From Pirellulales bacterium (GTDB lineage Bacteria; Planctomycetota; Planctomycetia; Pirellulales; Thermoguttaceae), in assembly GCA_020846145.1 (NCBI GenBank), contig JADLEL010000212.1, positions 1 through 48,875 of the forward strand: DNA of 48,875 nt, read 5' to 3'. Positions within the stretch are counted from its first letter, which is position 1; each line of letters begins with the position of its first letter. The notes beneath the pieces are model-generated. The model was given only the letters and a program-made list of their open reading frames with translations. It did no database searches and was not told the DNA's origin. Positions 9,347 to 17,846 of the stretch are shown here, in pieces. Made by a program: the position numbers and the translations under genes.

Positions 9347-9987
9347 ACCCCGACCTTGGGACAAATCGCCTCCAGCGGACACTTCCCGCAGGAGGGTTTG
9401 CGGGCCGCACAAACTTTCCGGCCGTGTTGAATGAGGCGATGGCTCAAAACGATCCATTCCTTTTTGGGGAATTGATCCATCAGGTCCTGCTCGATTTTCT
9501 CGGCCGTTTTTTCTTGCGAAAGTCCCAACCGTTGGCTCAGGCGGGAAACGTGCGTATCGACCACCACGCCCGACGCGATGCCGAAGGCCGTGCCCAAGAT
9601 GACATTCGCGGTTTTTCGGCCGATGCCGGGCAGATCGACGAGTTTCCCGATATCCTGCGGGATTTGTCCATTATACCTCTCAAGCAGGGTTTCGCAGCAG
9701 CCTTGGATGCTTTTCGTCTTGTTGTGGAAAAAACCGGTGCTTTGAATGGCCTTTTCTAGGTCTTTTGGCGGAGCTTCAGCGTAAGCCGCCACATCCTTGT
9801 ACTTACGGAAAAGCTCCCTGGTAACCAGATTAACGCGTTCGTCGGTGCATTGGGCCGAGAGGATCGTGGCCACTAATAGTTCGAGCGGCGTACTGAAATT
9901 TAGGGAACATTTTGCGTCCGGGTAGTGTTTTTTCAGCAGTTGAGACACTTGCCCGGCGAATTTTTTCGCAGCGGCGGAAACGGCCAT
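9331..9987 (-). CDS. nth: Endonuclease III (DNA glycosylase/AP lyase)
   Basis: 218 residues. Bifunctional base-excision repair enzyme for oxidised pyrimidines. The helix-hairpin-helix LPGIGRKTAN carries the catalytic Lys at about 125, and VVVDTHVSRL carries the catalytic Asp at about 144. The C-terminal [4Fe-4S] ligands have the canonical C-X6-C-X2-C-X5-C spacing (C193, C200, C203, C209). The last residues, GVEGKG, and the stop codon are written by the heptamer repeat that follows, so the native C-terminus was probably altered when that array arose. The start at 9987 gives a normal-length protein. Confidence 0.96.
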   Translation of the reverse strand: MAVSAAAKKFAGQVSQLLKKHYPDAKCSLNFSTPLELLVATILSAQCTDERVNLVTRELFRKYKDVAAYAEAPPKDLEKAIQSTGFFHNKTKSIQGCCETLLERYNGQIPQDIGKLVDLPGIGRKTANVILGTAFGIASGVVVDTHVSRLSQRLGLSQEKTAEKIEQDLMDQFPKKEWIVLSHRLIQHGRKVCAARKPSCGKCPLEAICPKVGVEGKG

Positions 9988-10098
9988 CGATCGACCTCGG
10001 GAGAACCGTGGGAATGGATAAGATTACTTTGCAGCAAATCTTTCTCGAAACGGCTTCATTCTCCCCCTTTGACGACAGTGCTGTCAAGTAGCGCGGCA

Positions 10099-10128
10099 TT
10101 GGCCGCAAGCGGGCGGGCTGCGTATAAT
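10099..10128 (+). promoter_or_regulatory. Candidate sigma70-type promoter for the DUF309 gene
   Basis: TTGGCC, an 18-bp spacer and a perfect TATAAT, ending 44 nt before the start codon. Just upstream (10069-10088) is an imperfect palindrome, TTGACGACAGTGCTGTCAAG, between the divergent nth and DUF309 genes, a possible operator. Confidence 0.4.
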
Positions 10129-10172
10129 CCCTTGGCGTCGGAGAATTCGAGATCGCACCGGGGGATCCGCGC

Positions 10173-10568
10173 ATGGTCGTTGAAAAATATTCGCCCGCGT
10201 ATTTGCGCGGCATCGAGTCGTTCAATCGCGGGGCCTATTTCGACGCCCACGATCGCTTCGAAGAATGCTGGACCGCCGAAGGCCGGCCCGCGCAGGGATT
10301 CTTCAAGGGCTTGATTCAAGCGTCGGTGGCGATGCATCATTTCAGCAAGGGCAACCCGGCCGGCGCGGAAAAATTACTGGCGCGTTGCCGCGAGTGTCTC
10401 GGTCCCTGCGGTCCCCGACGGCTCGGCCTGGACGTCGAGGCATTATTGGACAAAATGGCGGATTGCATAAACCGCCCGGCGGTCGATTCGCCGATTTCAC
10501 CGGATTTCGATCCCCGCCGCGGCCCGCAAATTGAACTCGATCCGCCCGACTTCGCATTATCGGAATAA
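10173..10568 (+). CDS. DUF309 family protein
   Basis: 131 residues. The DUF309 signature is clear: FNRGAYFDAHDRFEECW, then QGFFKGLIQASVAMHHF and GNPAGAEKLLARCRECL. The family is a small all-helical cytosolic domain with a conserved His/Glu-rich helix pair; its biochemical function is not established. The ATG is preceded by GGGGGA at a spacing of 7. The C-terminal 30 residues are proline- and aspartate-rich and probably disordered. It is transcribed divergently from nth and followed by the LON-domain gene on the same strand 69 bp later. Confidence 0.88.
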   Translation: MVVEKYSPAYLRGIESFNRGAYFDAHDRFEECWTAEGRPAQGFFKGLIQASVAMHHFSKGNPAGAEKLLARCRECLGPCGPRRLGLDVEALLDKMADCINRPAVDSPISPDFDPRRGPQIELDPPDFALSE

Positions 10569-10637
10569 TCGTTACGCACCCGCGATCAAGCCAATTTCGT
10601 GGTAGGATTGGAGAAACTTCGCAACACGAGCATTCGC

Positions 10638-11342
10638 ATGTCGGCATTCGATCTACAAACATATTCCTTCGAGCAATTTTCGGGCGTCAACCGGTTGTTC
10701 CCGCTGCCGAATTTGGTGCTCTTTCCGCACGTCATGCAGCCGCTGCACATTTTCGAGCCGCGCTATCGGGAGATGCTCGAGGACGCCTTGGCGACCGACC
10801 GCCTGATCACCATGGCCTTGCTCGCCGAAGGCTGGGAAAGCAATTACGAAGGCCGTCCGCCGATTCGCTCGATGGCTTGCCTGGGGCGCATCACCACGCA
10901 CTTCCGCCTGGCCGACGGAACCTACAACGTCCTGCTCTTGGGATTGCGGCGGGTGAGAATCGTCCGCGAACTCGAGCCGAAGCGCGCGTTCCGCGAAGCG
11001 CAACTGGAATTATGCGAGGATTTTTATCCGCCGCAAGAAGCGCCGCGGCACAGCGCGCTGCAGCGCCAACTCCGCGAATCGCTCGTGCAACTCCTGCCGC
11101 TGTTGCCCGACGTCCACGAGCAACTCGACCAACTTTTGGAAAACGACGTCTCGCTCGGCATGTTGACCGACGTGCTCGGCTATACGCTCGACGTCGATCT
11201 GAGGGAAAAACAAGCGCTGCTCGAAGAAACCAACGTCTATGACCGGGCCGAAATGCTCCTGGGACATTTGTCGGTCCTCTCCGGCAACCTCGCCGGCGAG
11301 CGGGCCGAGGACAAATTTCCGCCGTCGTTCAGCGCGAATTGA
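10638..11342 (+). CDS. LON substrate-binding domain protein
   Basis: 234 residues from the ATG at 10638; a GTG 39 nt upstream is possible but adds nothing family-like. The N-terminal block NRLFPLPNLVLFPHVMQPLHIF followed by EPRYREMLEDAL is the start of the Lon N-terminal (PUA-like) substrate-recognition domain, and GRITTHFRLADGTYNVLLLG continues it. There is no AAA+ ATPase or protease domain, so this is a stand-alone LON-domain protein. Such proteins occur widely and their role, possibly as adaptors, is unproven. The C-terminal part, about residues 140-225, is predicted helical. Confidence 0.9.
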   Translation: MSAFDLQTYSFEQFSGVNRLFPLPNLVLFPHVMQPLHIFEPRYREMLEDALATDRLITMALLAEGWESNYEGRPPIRSMACLGRITTHFRLADGTYNVLLLGLRRVRIVRELEPKRAFREAQLELCEDFYPPQEAPRHSALQRQLRESLVQLLPLLPDVHEQLDQLLENDVSLGMLTDVLGYTLDVDLREKQALLEETNVYDRAEMLLGHLSVLSGNLAGERAEDKFPPSFSAN

Positions 11343-11378
11343 CTTTTCCTCCTCTTGCGCCGGAGCCGCAGTCCGTGA

Positions 11379-11458
11379 TCGTTCAGCCCGGAACCAACGG
11401 CGACGGCGGGCGGTGCGTTTATCCCCCTCGCCGTCGCCCTTGGTTCCGGGCCAAACGA
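11379..11458. repeat. Palindromic intergenic repeat (GGAACCAACGGCGACGG family)
   Basis: The left arm, CGTTCAGCCCGGAACCAA, is an imperfect reverse complement of the right arm, TTGGTTCCGGGCCAAACGA, and CGGCGACGG/CGCCGTCG arms lie inside. A second member is at 25849-25918. It occupies the gap before folE. Confidence 0.75.
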
Positions 11459-11534
11459 TTCATGATCCCCCGCCTTGACCATCCCCCCGATGATTGTTTA
11501 GGATGGGTAGGGAACTTCCCCGTTAGGTCGAATC

Positions 11535-12200
11535 ATGACAATGCCTTCCAACTCGAACGATATTACCCGCGGCAGTCTGCAAAGCGAACTCGAAGATTTT
11601 TCGAACGGACAGGACCGCGGTTTCACGCAAGCCGTCGATCAGGACCGAATTCGCCGCGCCGTGCGGGAAATACTTTTCGCCATCGGCGAAAATCCTGACC
11701 GCGAAGGTCTTAGGGAAACGCCGGCCCGCGTCGCCCGCATGTACGCCGAATTGTTCGGCGGCCTGCACGTCGATCCGCGCCAGCACGCGCGCAAATTTTT
11801 CGGCGAAACCTGCGACGAGGTGGTGCTCGTCCGCGACATCAGTTTCACCAGCATGTGCGAGCACCACATGCTCCCCTTCATGGGCGTGGCGCACGTGGCG
11901 TATTTGCCCAACCATCGCGTCATCGGCTTGAGCAAACTCGCGCGGGTCGTCGATGAATTCGCCCGCCGCCCGCAAGTCCAGGAACGGATGACCGAGCAAA
12001 TCGCCAATCTTCTGGAAGAGGAATTGCAGGCCAAGGGCGTGGGCGTGGTGATCGAAGCGGTGCATACCTGCATGACCATCCGCGGCGTCCGAAAACCCGG
12101 CTCGCTCTGCGTAACTTCGGCCATGAAGGGCTGTTTCCGCAACAAGCCCTCCACCCGCGCCGAACTGATGACGCTGATTTACGGAAACCATCGGCAGTAA
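11535..12200 (+). CDS. folE: GTP cyclohydrolase I
   Basis: 221 residues, the usual size. It converts GTP to 7,8-dihydroneopterin triphosphate, the first step of tetrahydrofolate synthesis (also used for queuosine-type modifications). Zinc ligands are visible: [10 protein letters not shown] gives C108 and H111, and [10 protein letters not shown] gives C179. [17 protein letters not shown] and [20 protein letters not shown] are the standard substrate-pocket and oligomer motifs. The N-terminal 30 residues are polar and variable. The preceding 190 bp hold a palindromic repeat and no other gene. Confidence 0.97.
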   Translation: MTMPSNSNDITRGSLQSELEDFSNGQDRGFTQAVDQDRIRRAVREILFAIGENPDREGLRETPARVARMYAELFGGLHVDPRQHARKFFGETCDEVVLVRDISFTSMCEHHMLPFMGVAHVAYLPNHRVIGLSKLARVVDEFARRPQVQERMTEQIANLLEEELQAKGVGVVIEAVHTCMTIRGVRKPGSLCVTSAMKGCFRNKPSTRAELMTLIYGNHRQ

Positions 12201-12203
12201 AAT

Positions 12204-12312
<109 letters not shown>

Positions 12313-12316
12313 CCCC

Positions 12317-15300
12317 ATGCCCCGTCTCGATCAACAGCGCGAACGCCTTCAGGATGATTTGCGGGGATTGGTCTCCGGCGAGGTGCGTTGCGACGATCTC
12401 TTCCTGCAGCTTCACGCGGGCGATGCGAGCATCTATGAAATCCGCCCGCAGGCCGTCATTCGACCGTACCATGCGGCCGACGTCTCCGCCTGCGTCCGCT
12501 ACGCCCGCGAAAAACGCCTGCCCATTCATGCCCGCGGCGCCGGCACCGGCTCGGCGGGCGAATCGCTGGGAGCGGGCATCGTCGTCGATTTTTCCAAATT
12601 CCTCCGCCGCATCGCCCGCATCGACGGCGAAAAGGCCCGCGTGCAGCCGGGGATGGCCCTGGAACGCTTCAACGCGCAAATCCATCCCACCGGCCGCCTC
12701 TTCGGACCCGATCCGGGCCACGGCGAAGTAACGACCCTCGGCGGATTGATCGGCCGCGATTCCGCCGGCAGCCGCTGGTTGAAGTACGGCTCCCCCGGCG
12801 ATCACCTTCTCAGCCTGCAAGTCGTGCTCGCCGACGGCGAGATACTCGAACTCGGCCGCGAGCCGCTGCTGGACGGCCAAAGCGCCAGCACCATCCCCCG
12901 CAAAAAAGACTTGATCGACCGCTTGGCCGCCTTGCTTCGCGATCGCGCGGAAGTCATCCGCAGCCACCGGCCCCAAGGCCCCCTGAAGCGCTGCGGCTAC
13001 CATCTCGACGGCGTCTTGGGCGAAGATTATCTCGACGCGGCGCGTTTATTGGCCGGTTCGGAAGGCACGCTGGCGCTGGTCACCGAAGCCACGCTGGCCA
13101 CGCAGCCGTTGCCCGGCCCGCGCGGAGTAACTCTGCTGCTGTTCGAGAGCTTGGAGAAAGCCGCACGCACGGTGCGGGAAATTTTGCCCTGGAAACCGAC
13201 GGCCTGCGAATTGATGGACCGCCGGCATCTGAGCCTTGCCCGCGAAAGCGAGGTCCGCTTCGATCTGCTGGTTCCCGCCGAAGCCGAAGCGGTGCTGCTG
13301 GTCGAGCAGGAATGCGACGATCCGCTCGCGCTGCACGATCGCTTGCGCGCGATGGCCGCCGAGATTTGCCAGGATAAACGGCTGGCGTTCGGCGCGCGGC
13401 AGGCCTTCGAACCCGACGAAAGCGAACTGTTTTGGCATCTGGTCGATCGCATTCGCCCCGCAATCTACCGGCTCAAAGGGCCGGAACGTCCGCTGCCGGT
13501 GATCGACGATTTGACCGCGCCGCCGGAAATTCTTCCCGAATTCCTGGTCCGCGTGCAAAACGTCCTCAAAAAGCATCAGGTTACCGCCTCGCTGTTCGCG
13601 CACGCCGGCCAGGGGCAAATCCACCTGCGGCCGTTTCTCAATCTCCACGATGCGGAAGACGTCGAACGCATGAAGCGCATGGCCGACGACATGTATCGAG
13701 AAGTTTTCGACGCCGGCGGCTCCTTTGCCGGCAAGCACGGCTACGGACTGAGCCGCACCGAATTTCTGCGGCAGCAAGCCGGACCGCTGTACGAAGTCTT
13801 CGTCGAGATCAAGCGCGTCTTCGATCCCGAAAATCTTTTTAATCCGGGCAAAATCGTCGGCGACGGCACGAGCGCGATCGCGCGGAATTTGTCCCCGCCG
13901 ATAAAAACCGCTCCGCCGGCCGCCGTTCCCGAACCGCCCGCGCCATCGGGCGCCGCCGAAAATCCGCTGGAATTGCGGAATCTGGTGGAATTGCAGTTGG
14001 ATTGGGAGCCGGCGGAAGTGATCGACGCCGTCGCGGCCTGCAATCGTTGCGGCTTGTGCCGCACGCAATCGCCCGCCCTGCGGATGTGCCCCCTGTTCCG
14101 CATCGAACCGAGCGAGGAAGCCTCGCCGCGGGCGAAAGCGAATCTGCTCCGCGGCGTGCTCGCGGGCGCCGTCGATCTCGGGCAACTCACGAGCGTGGAG
14201 TTCAAAGACATCGCCGATCTGTGCGTGCATTGCCACGCCTGCCGTCTGGAATGCCCGGCCGCCGTCGATATCCCCCGCATCATGCGCGAGAGCAAGGGCG
14301 CCTACGTGGCGGCCAACGGCCTGACGCTCTCCCAATGGGCGATGACCCGGCTCGACATTTTCGCCGCGCTGGGGAGCGCGGTCGGCCCGTTCGCCAATTG
14401 GGCGCTCGGCAATCGGCAGATGCGCTGGCTGATGGAAAAAACGCTGGGCATCGCCCAGGGCCGGAAGTTGCCGCGCGTCGCCGCGCGAAATTTCATGCGC
14501 CGCGCCGCGCGGCGGCGGCTCACGCGCCCCGTCCGCCGCAGCGGGCAAAAGGCGCTCTATTTCGTCGATCTCTTCGCCAACTATTTCGATCCGCAGTTGG
14601 CCGAGTGCCTCGTCGCCGTGCTCGAACACAACGGCGTGGGCGTTTACGTGCATCCGGACCAAAAACCGGCCGGGATGCCGTCGATCGCCCTGGGCGCGCT
14701 CGATCACGCCCGGCTCTTGGCCCATCACAATTCGAAAATACTCGCCGAAGCGGTGCGGCAGGGCTACGCGATCGTCGCCACGGAGCCTTCGGCCGCGCTC
14801 TGCCTCAAGCACGAATATCCGCAACTCCTCGGCGACGACGACGACGCGGCGCTCGTCGCCGAAAACAGCAGCGAGGCCTGCTCCTACCTCTGGAAAATGC
14901 ACACTATGGGAAAATTGCAGTTGGATTTCAAGCCGCTGCATTTCACCCTCGGCTACCACACGCCCTGCCACCTCCGCGCGTTGGACGTCGGCACGCCCGG
15001 CAAAAATCTGCTCGGGCTGATTCCGGGTTTGAGAATCCATCATCTCGAAGAAGGCTGCTCCGGCATGGCCGGCACCTACGGGCTGATGAACAAAAACTAC
15101 CGCCACAGCTTGCGCGGCGGACTGAGGCTCATCAACCGGCTGCGCAAGCCCGCCCTCCAAGCCGGCACGACCGAATGCAGCACCTGCAAAATCCAAATGG
15201 AACAAGGCACCAGCAAACCCACCCTCCACCCGTTGAAACTCCTCGCCCTCTCCTACGGCCTCTTGCCCGAATTGGCCAAACTGCTCACCACTCCGGGCGA

Positions 15301-15319
15301 AGAGCTGATCGTAACGTGA
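12317..15319 (+). CDS. FAD-binding and (4Fe-4S) D-2-hydroxyacid dehydrogenase, YdiJ-type fusion
   Basis: 1000 residues, matching the size of YdiJ-like fusions. Residues about 45-230 form the FAD-binding PCMH-type domain (RPQAVIRPYHAADVSACVRY; HARGAGTGSAGESLG; GGLIGRDSAGSRWLKYG). The vanillyl-alcohol-oxidase-type C-terminal FAD domain follows to about 520 and ends FDPENLFNPGKIVGDG. Two [4Fe-4S] motifs come next, CNRCGLCRTQ...MCPLF and CVHCHACRLECP. Then two CCG-type cysteine-rich segments follow (YHTPCHLRALDVG; TECSTCKIQMEQG). The arrangement equals GlcD and GlcF in one chain, so D-lactate, glycolate or D-2-hydroxyglutarate oxidation passing electrons to a membrane carrier is expected; the exact substrate cannot be read from sequence. 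The start codon follows a heptamer array without a Shine-Dalgarno. Confidence 0.92.
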   Translation: MPRLDQQRERLQDDLRGLVSGEVRCDDLFLQLHAGDASIYEIRPQAVIRPYHAADVSACVRYAREKRLPIHARGAGTGSAGESLGAGIVVDFSKFLRRIARIDGEKARVQPGMALERFNAQIHPTGRLFGPDPGHGEVTTLGGLIGRDSAGSRWLKYGSPGDHLLSLQVVLADGEILELGREPLLDGQSASTIPRKKDLIDRLAALLRDRAEVIRSHRPQGPLKRCGYHLDGVLGEDYLDAARLLAGSEGTLALVTEATLATQPLPGPRGVTLLLFESLEKAARTVREILPWKPTACELMDRRHLSLARESEVRFDLLVPAEAEAVLLVEQECDDPLALHDRLRAMAAEICQDKRLAFGARQAFEPDESELFWHLVDRIRPAIYRLKGPERPLPVIDDLTAPPEILPEFLVRVQNVLKKHQVTASLFAHAGQGQIHLRPFLNLHDAEDVERMKRMADDMYREVFDAGGSFAGKHGYGLSRTEFLRQQAGPLYEVFVEIKRVFDPENLFNPGKIVGDGTSAIARNLSPPIKTAPPAAVPEPPAPSGAAENPLELRNLVELQLDWEPAEVIDAVAACNRCGLCRTQSPALRMCPLFRIEPSEEASPRAKANLLRGVLAGAVDLGQLTSVEFKDIADLCVHCHACRLECPAAVDIPRIMRESKGAYVAANGLTLSQWAMTRLDIFAALGSAVGPFANWALGNRQMRWLMEKTLGIAQGRKLPRVAARNFMRRAARRRLTRPVRRSGQKALYFVDLFANYFDPQLAECLVAVLEHNGVGVYVHPDQKPAGMPSIALGALDHARLLAHHNSKILAEAVRQGYAIVATEPSAALCLKHEYPQLLGDDDDAALVAENSSEACSYLWKMHTMGKLQLDFKPLHFTLGYHTPCHLRALDVGTPGKNLLGLIPGLRIHHLEEGCSGMAGTYGLMNKNYRHSLRGGLRLINRLRKPALQAGTTECSTCKIQMEQGTSKPTLHPLKLLALSYGLLPELAKLLTTPGEELIVT

Positions 15320-15320
15320 A

Positions 15321-15349
15321 GGGGAGAGGGGAGAGGGGAGAGGGGAGAG
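15321..15349 (+). repeat. GGGGAGA heptamer array
   Basis: Four tandem units immediately after the stop codon at 15319. With the CCCCCTT-type array at 15581-15633 it forms a G-rich/C-rich inverted pair that now encloses the MITE at 15403. It runs into a truncated hairpin-cassette fragment (CTCGTTCCCAGGCTCCGCC, 15353-15371). Confidence 0.85.
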
Positions 15350-15402
15350 AAACTCGTTCCCAGGCTCCGCCTCCCCGAATTACAAAATCACCCGGTTTAT
15401 AA

Positions 15403-15547
15403 GTAGCTGTCCATTCTGTGACGGAATATCGAAAAAACACGGCGTTTTTGAGGTCAGTCGATTGGCTATCCGAGGAAACGCCTCATCAAATTTGCCTTGT
15501 TTTTGGCTATTTTCCTGTCAATGCCTCGTCATAGAATGGACAGCTAC
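15403..15547. mobile_element. 145-bp MITE-like element with 21-bp terminal inverted repeats and 8-bp target duplication
   Basis: Termini at 15403-15423 and 15527-15547 are reverse complements with one mismatch in 21; both begin GTAGCTGTCCATTCT. The direct repeat GTTTATAA flanks both ends (15395-15402 and 15548-15555). No ORF of its own. The interior is AT-richer than its surroundings. This is a clean non-autonomous transposon signature; the transposase is not in the window. Confidence 0.88.
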
Positions 15548-15580
15548 GTTTATAAAACCTCAAATCATCCGCCGTTTTTT

Positions 15581-15633
15581 CCGCCTTCCCCCTTCCGCCT
15601 TCCGCCTTCCCCCTTCCCCCTTCCCCCTTCCCC
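15581..15633 (+). repeat. CCCCCTT/CCGCCTT heptamer array abutting a start codon
   Basis: About seven pyrimidine-only heptamers ending CCCCA directly before the ATG at 15635. It occupies the position where a Shine-Dalgarno would be expected. Confidence 0.88.
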
Positions 15634-15634
15634 A

Positions 15635-16045
15635 ATGCTCCCCTGGTATCACAACGGTCTCCATTTCCAATGCACCGGCTGCGGCGATTGCTGCACCGGT
15701 GCGCCCGGCTACGTCTGGATCAACAAGGCCGAAATCGAAGCGATGGCCGCCCATCTGAAAATGGACGCGGCGAAATTCGAGCGGAAATATGTCCGGCTAG
15801 TCGGCATCCGCAAGAGCTTGATCGAACTGGCCAACGGCGATTGCGTCTTCTTCGACAATCAAAACCGCGGCTGCAAAATCTACCCCGTCCGCCCCCGCCA
15901 ATGCCGCACCTGGCCGTTCTGGGACTCGAACTTGAAATCGCCCGAATCGTGGGAAGAAACCGCCGCCCATTGCCCCGGCTGCAACCAAGGGCCGCTCATT
16001 CCGCGGGAAGAAATCGAGCTATTCAGGCAATCGCGGCGGGTGTAA
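15635..16045 (+). CDS. YkgJ family cysteine cluster protein
   Basis: 136 residues from the ATG at 15635. The frame is open further upstream, but only through the heptamer array and the MITE, so those codons are not counted. The family's metal cluster is at the N-terminus: FQCTGCGDCCTG (C13, C16, C19, C20). It is followed by GDCVFFDNQNRGCKIYPVRP, QCRTWPFW and CPGCNQG. By family knowledge the cysteines bind zinc or an Fe-S centre; the biochemical role is not established. It is small, cytosolic, and convergent with the DUF2203 gene, with only 3 bp between the two coding regions. Confidence 0.9.
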   Translation: MLPWYHNGLHFQCTGCGDCCTGAPGYVWINKAEIEAMAAHLKMDAAKFERKYVRLVGIRKSLIELANGDCVFFDNQNRGCKIYPVRPRQCRTWPFWDSNLKSPESWEETAAHCPGCNQGPLIPREEIELFRQSRRV

Positions 16046-16048
16046 GCA

Positions 16049-16531
16049 TTACGCCGACAAATCGCCGTGGAAATCGTCGCTGCCGCCCTCGGCAAGGCTG
16101 CCGACGGTAAGCGGGCGGCGATGCGCGCAGCCGGCGTCCGCGTCGTGCCAGTAGGTTACTTCCGGCTCGCCCAGCTTCCAGCAGAGAGCGACCTTGCGGC
16201 CCTCGAGCGTCGCGGGAAAATCGACCAGTCCTTCCGGGCCGTCCGCCATTTCCACGCCCAACGCCCGCAATTCCTCGAGGAAATCCCGCAAGCGGCGATT
16301 TTCCTTCTCCAATTCGGCCTGCACCTGCACCAACTCTTCGTGATACACGTCGCGGTCGTTCGGATTTCGCCCGGCCAAAAGATACTCCAGCCGCCGCCGC
16401 CGATCGATAAGCTCGCGCGACAACCGCGATATATCGCCGGCAATCACGCTCACCAGCGGCAACATCGCGGTGGCCTGCTCGATGGAAAAAGTCTCTCTCG
16501 CCAAAGTACGCTTGCGGGTCTTTTTTTCCAT
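16049..16531 (-). CDS. DUF2203 family protein
   Basis: 160 residues. The DUF2203 layout is clear: FSIEQATAMLPLVSVIAGDI, then a charged helix (ELVQVQAELEKENRRLRDFL, probably coiled-coil), then LRALGVEMADGPEGLVDFPA, GRKVALCWKLGEPEVTYWHD and a short acidic end. The family is uncharacterised. The ATG at 16531 is preferred over an upstream GTG at 16570, whose extra codons overlap the neighbouring repeat. It is convergent with the YkgJ gene. Confidence 0.88.
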   Translation of the reverse strand: MEKKTRKRTLARETFSIEQATAMLPLVSVIAGDISRLSRELIDRRRRLEYLLAGRNPNDRDVYHEELVQVQAELEKENRRLRDFLEELRALGVEMADGPEGLVDFPATLEGRKVALCWKLGEPEVTYWHDADAGCAHRRPLTVGSLAEGGSDDFHGDLSA

Positions 16532-16565
16532 AATGGATGGCACTGTCTTTGTGGGAGGGGTTAGC

Positions 16566-16694
16566 AGCACGTTGAAAAAGTGGATTTCGTTCTAAGTTGG
16601 GGCGGCAGTTGCACTGCCGCCCCTGAATTTCGGCGTATTTTGAGGGGTGGCAGTGCAACTGCCACCCCAACATCGGTCTTTTTCAGCAGGCTAT
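16566..16694. mobile_element. TIR frame of GTTGAAAAAG type carrying two GGCAGT hairpins
   Basis: Left end AGCACGTTGAAAAAG and right end CTTTTTCAGCAGGCT are inverted. Inside are two hairpins, GGGGCGGCAGT/ACTGCCGCCCC (16599-16623) and GGGGTGGCAGT/ACTGCCACCCC (16644-16668), themselves arranged head to head. The frame matches elements at 36671 and 47475; the hairpins match those at 34243-34315. Confidence 0.75.
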
Positions 16695-16758
16695 TAGGGA
16701 TTGGGGATTGGATGAGCGGAAAAAACCGGTCGTCGTTTCCATTCCCTAATCCCTCATT

Positions 16759-17286
16759 CTACCGATTCGGTCCACCATGCACCGGTTTCTCGATCACTTT
16801 CGAGGCGGCGACGACGGTGGCGTTCAGTTCCGCGCGGCCCCAAGCCGCTTCCAAGGGCAACCGCGAAAAATCGACGATGCATCCGTCCCGGCTGTAACAA
16901 CTCAAATCGTAGGAGGAGCCCATGAATATGCAATCCATGGGGCAGCTCTCGGTGCAGATTCCGCATACCAAACACTTGGTGTAATCGATCGTGAAATTGG
17001 TGATGCGGAAACCTTTTTTGCCCTCCACTTTTGCTTTGCCGATGTAGATGCAGCCCGCCGGACAATCGCGGGCGCAGCGCTCGCAGGCAATACAACTCGT
17101 CAAATCGTAGCGGTGAAAACCGCGATACCGCGGCGCCATCCGCAAGGGCAGTTCCGGATATTCATAGCGCTCGGTGAAGGTTCTTCGCTTCGGATCGTAA
17201 GTGATCATCCAATACCGCAACGAGACCCACAACGCCTGGGCCACGGTGATCACCGCGCGATAAATATTCGAAAACCAACGTATCAT
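16759..17286 (-). CDS. nuoI: NADH-quinone oxidoreductase subunit I
   Basis: 175 residues. It carries two ferredoxin-type [4Fe-4S] motifs, CIACERCARDCP and CLVCGICTESCP, as in clusters N6a/N6b of complex I, which relay electrons toward the quinone site. The N-terminal VAQALWVSLRYW amphipathic segment and YPELPLRMAPRYRGFHRYD match the family. The ATG at 17286 is chosen because GGAAGAGG lies 6 nt upstream; the ATG at 17292 touches that site. No other nuo gene lies in the window, so this copy is separated from the main operon or is an extra copy. Beyond its stop codon are repeats. Confidence 0.93.
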   Translation of the reverse strand: MIRWFSNIYRAVITVAQALWVSLRYWMITYDPKRRTFTERYEYPELPLRMAPRYRGFHRYDLTSCIACERCARDCPAGCIYIGKAKVEGKKGFRITNFTIDYTKCLVCGICTESCPMDCIFMGSSYDLSCYSRDGCIVDFSRLPLEAAWGRAELNATVVAASKVIEKPVHGGPNR

Positions 17287-17449
17287 GGGCATCCTCTTCC
17301 GGGGAGGACGAAAGCCGAGCCGTTCGGAACGCAGCGCGCCGGCCCGCTCCGCGAATTTGCCGTCGAATCGACCGAAAGCCGAAATTCATCGGAAAGCAAA
17401 AAAACCGCGAACCTCCTCGCGATCATTCGACACACCTACATTTAGGGAT

Positions 17450-17700
17450 TATAAGCTATCGAACCCAGGCAACAAGGCGCATTGACGAAAGTCGCGATTT
17501 AATCAGGAAATTATTATTTATTTATCGGATTTCACCTAATCGCCCCGAAAAACAATTCAATGATAATGTCGTAACCTCTTGTGATATAACATGTTACATA
17601 ATATGCAATTTTCGCATAAAGATTCTTTTTTAAGATCGAGGATGTTTAATCGAAGTGTTATATAAGGGATAAATCCTAAATCCCTTCAGTCTGGAAAACA
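17450..17700. other. AT-rich stretch upstream of csrA, no gene seen
   Basis: The gap from 17287 to 17846 has no convincing coding region. Between about 17500 and 17700 base composition falls well below the GC of the surroundings, with several TATAAT-like and TTATAT tracts and a short palindrome AACATGTT (17589-17596). It may hold several promoters, a curved regulatory region or an unrecognised small RNA. Confidence 0.5.
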
Positions 17701-17727
17701 AATTTCGCGGCCAGACGGGAAATCCGC

Positions 17728-17755
17728 TTGACTTCCCACAAATTCGGCGTATCGT
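17728..17755 (+). promoter_or_regulatory. Candidate promoter upstream of csrA
   Basis: TTGACT, a 16-bp spacer and TATCGT, about 90 nt before the csrA start; TACAAT lies at 17755-17760 as an alternative -10 with a spacer that is too long. Position and -35 quality support it; the -10 is weak. Confidence 0.35.
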
Positions 17756-17846
17756 ACAATGATGGTAGTGTATTTTCGCCATTCGTACAGTGAATATGCG
17801 CAATTTGGGGAATTTATTTGGAGCCGGTTGAACGAAGGAACGTACC

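Noticed and set aside
13046..15229. Long open frame of over 700 codons on the minus strand across the FAD/Fe-S dehydrogenase
   Set aside because: Antisense shadow of a strongly supported gene; the translation is Arg/Gly/Ala-rich with no family signature, as expected for high-GC codon use.
15497..15634. N-terminal extension of the YkgJ protein by 46 codons
   Set aside because: The extension would be encoded by the MITE terminus and the pyrimidine heptamers, and family members begin near the chosen ATG.
17293..17846. tRNA or known riboswitch in the csrA upstream region
   Set aside because: No cloverleaf, no GGTTCGA-type T arm and no recognised aptamer core could be found by eye on either strand.
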